Shown here in pieces: positions 63,055-64,000 of a DNA stretch of 64,000 nt (position 1 is its first letter; every line of letters begins with the position of its first letter). Source of the stretch: Neptunicella plasticusilytica (GTDB taxonomy: Bacteria > Pseudomonadota > Gammaproteobacteria > Enterobacterales > Alteromonadaceae); the NCBI RefSeq assembly GCF_047922965.1, contig NZ_CP150481.1, forward strand, positions 2,790,001-2,854,000. The letters are read 5' to 3'. Below the pieces are notes generated by a model that saw only the letters and a list, made by a program, of their open reading frames with translations, searched no databases and was not told the origin of the DNA. A program made the position numbers and the translations under genes.

Positions 63055-64000
63055 TTATTCCCACTCGATAGTTGCGGGCGGCTTACCGGAAATGTCGTAA
63101 ACAACCCGGGAAATACCATCTATTTCATTGATAATACGATTCGATACCTTGCCCAAGAATTCATAAGGCAAATGTGCCCAGATAGCAGTCATAAAATCAA
63201 TGGTTTCCACCGCCCGCAAACTGACCACCCAGTCATATTTGCGCGCATCGCCCATCACACCGACTGAGCGCACGGGCAGGAACACGGTAAAAGCCTGACT
63301 CACTTTATGATACAAGTCTGCCGCATGCAGTTCATCGATGAAAATCGCATCGGCACGGCGTAACAGGTCGCAATATTCTTTTTTCACTTCGCCCAATACC
63401 CGTACTCCAAGACCCGGTCCCGGGAACGGATGGCGATATAACATATCGTAAGGCAGTCCCAGTTCCAGACCTATTTTGCGCACTTCGTCTTTAAACAGTT
63501 CTCGCAGCGGTTCCACCAGCCCCATCATCATTTCTGCTGGCAAGCCTCCTACATTGTGGTGGGACTTGATAACATGCGCTTTGCCGGTCGCTGAACCGGC
63601 AGATTCAATCACGTCGGGATAAATGGTGCCCTGTGCCAGCCATTTGGCGTTGGCCAGTTTTTTTGATTCTTGATCGAAGACTTCAACAAATACCCGACCA
63701 ATAATCTTGCGTTTGGCTTCCGGGTCGTTTTCACCGGCCAGCGCAGATAAAAAGCGCTCTTCAGCATCGACTTTAATGATGTTCAGGCCGAAATGATCGC
63801 CAAACATATCCATGACCTGCTGACCTTCATTCAGGCGCAACAAGCCGTTATCGACAAACACGCAGGTTAAATTTTTACCTATAGCCCGGTGCAACAGCAT
63901 GGCGACAACAGATGAGTCTACACCACCAGACAGGCCCAGAATCACTTCGTCGTCGCCCACTTTCTTTTTAATCTGTTCTACCGCATCTTCGATGATCGAC
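63055..64000 (-). CDS. guaA: GMP synthase (glutamine-hydrolysing), C-terminal part (cut by window edge)
   Basis: Leftward partial gene, open to base 64000 (the frame continues upstream as SIIEDAVEQIKKKVGDDE). ATP-pyrophosphatase P-loop SGGVDSS near 63920, the YPDVIES segment, and the C-terminal dimerisation domain ending ISGKPPATIEWE are all characteristic. It aminates XMP to GMP. The glutaminase domain is outside the window. Its neighbours tadA, mltF and purL are common partners in Alteromonadales. Confidence 0.96.
   Translation of the reverse strand, partial: SIIEDAVEQIKKKVGDDEVILGLSGGVDSSVVAMLLHRAIGKNLTCVFVDNGLLRLNEGQQVMDMFGDHFGLNIIKVDAEERFLSALAGENDPEAKRKIIGRVFVEVFDQESKKLANAKWLAQGTIYPDVIESAGSATGKAHVIKSHHNVGGLPAEMMMGLVEPLRELFKDEVRKIGLELGLPYDMLYRHPFPGPGLGVRVLGEVKKEYCDLLRRADAIFIDELHAADLYHKVSQAFTVFLPVRSVGVMGDARKYDWVVSLRAVETIDFMTAIWAHLPYEFLGKVSNRIINEIDGISRVVYDISGKPPATIEWE

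Noticed and set aside
1..64000. CRISPR arrays, prophage, insertion sequences, tRNA or rRNA genes
   Set aside because: No regularly spaced repeats, integrase, transposase, terminal inverted repeats with target duplications, or tRNA-like cloverleaf ends were seen on reading both strands.

Overview
The window comes from a Gram-negative gammaproteobacterium, most likely a marine or aquatic member of the Alteromonadales. Reasons: the order sohB - yciK - rluB - scpB - scpA - yciO - rnm(yciV) - trpLEGDCFBA - yciB - yciI closely follows the trp neighbourhood of E. coli (which has no scpAB there); trpE, trpG and trpD are separate genes while trpC-trpF is one fused gene; purL, mltF, tadA and guaA lie close together; and TonB-dependent receptor, hybrid-kinase and c-di-GMP genes are plentiful. 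No plasmid, phage, insertion sequence, CRISPR array, tRNA or rRNA was recognised. Both ends cut genes: sohB on the left and guaA on the right.

Region by region. 1-17.3 kb is conserved core: sohB (N-terminal part only), a VolA-type surface lipase, yciK, the leftward block rluB-scpB-scpA-yciO-rnm, then the rightward tryptophan operon. The operon starts with a clear attenuator (leader peptide with three consecutive Trp codons, then a terminator) and is followed by yciB, yciI, arfB and a PlsC-like acyltransferase. 17.4-20.1 kb holds small genes: two lipoproteins, a retropepsin-like protease and an MmcQ/YjbR protein.

20.3-31.5 kb is a sugar-utilisation locus: a SLC45-like MFS sugar transporter faces a four-gene leftward unit (TonB-dependent receptor, two flavin-dependent tryptophan-halogenase-like enzymes, GH97 alpha-glucosidase), with a LacI-family regulator upstream. 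Three near-identical palindromes of the LacI operator type lie 20-21 bp apart upstream of the receptor gene. This is the most interesting part of the window. The gene content fits outer-membrane uptake of a maltooligosaccharide-like alpha-glucoside, periplasmic hydrolysis and inner-membrane import; the role of the two halogenase-like proteins is unknown.

31.6-43.7 kb carries a glycine-zipper envelope protein, a PepSY - PhoP/PhoQ-like two-component operon preceded by two mutually exclusive hairpins, an AI-2E-family permease, folX, an HPP-family membrane protein, a GGDEF(degenerate)-EAL phosphodiesterase, and the ybbP-ybbA / tesA divergent set. 43.8-54.3 kb is a signalling block: two very large hybrid histidine kinases meeting tail to tail and a REC-GGDEF diguanylate cyclase with an intact inhibitory site, followed by an orphan secreted protein with a discoidin-like C-terminus and short ORFs that may be gene remnants. 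54.5-64 kb returns to core metabolism (purL, mltF, tadA, guaA), with a few unrecognised small or secreted proteins between.

Start codons were set from ribosome binding sites and family N-termini. Several genes appear to use TTG or GTG (sohB, the second halogenase-like gene, the diguanylate cyclase, trpC-F, trpA, ybbP, yciO). All functional calls are from reading the sequence; no database search was run.
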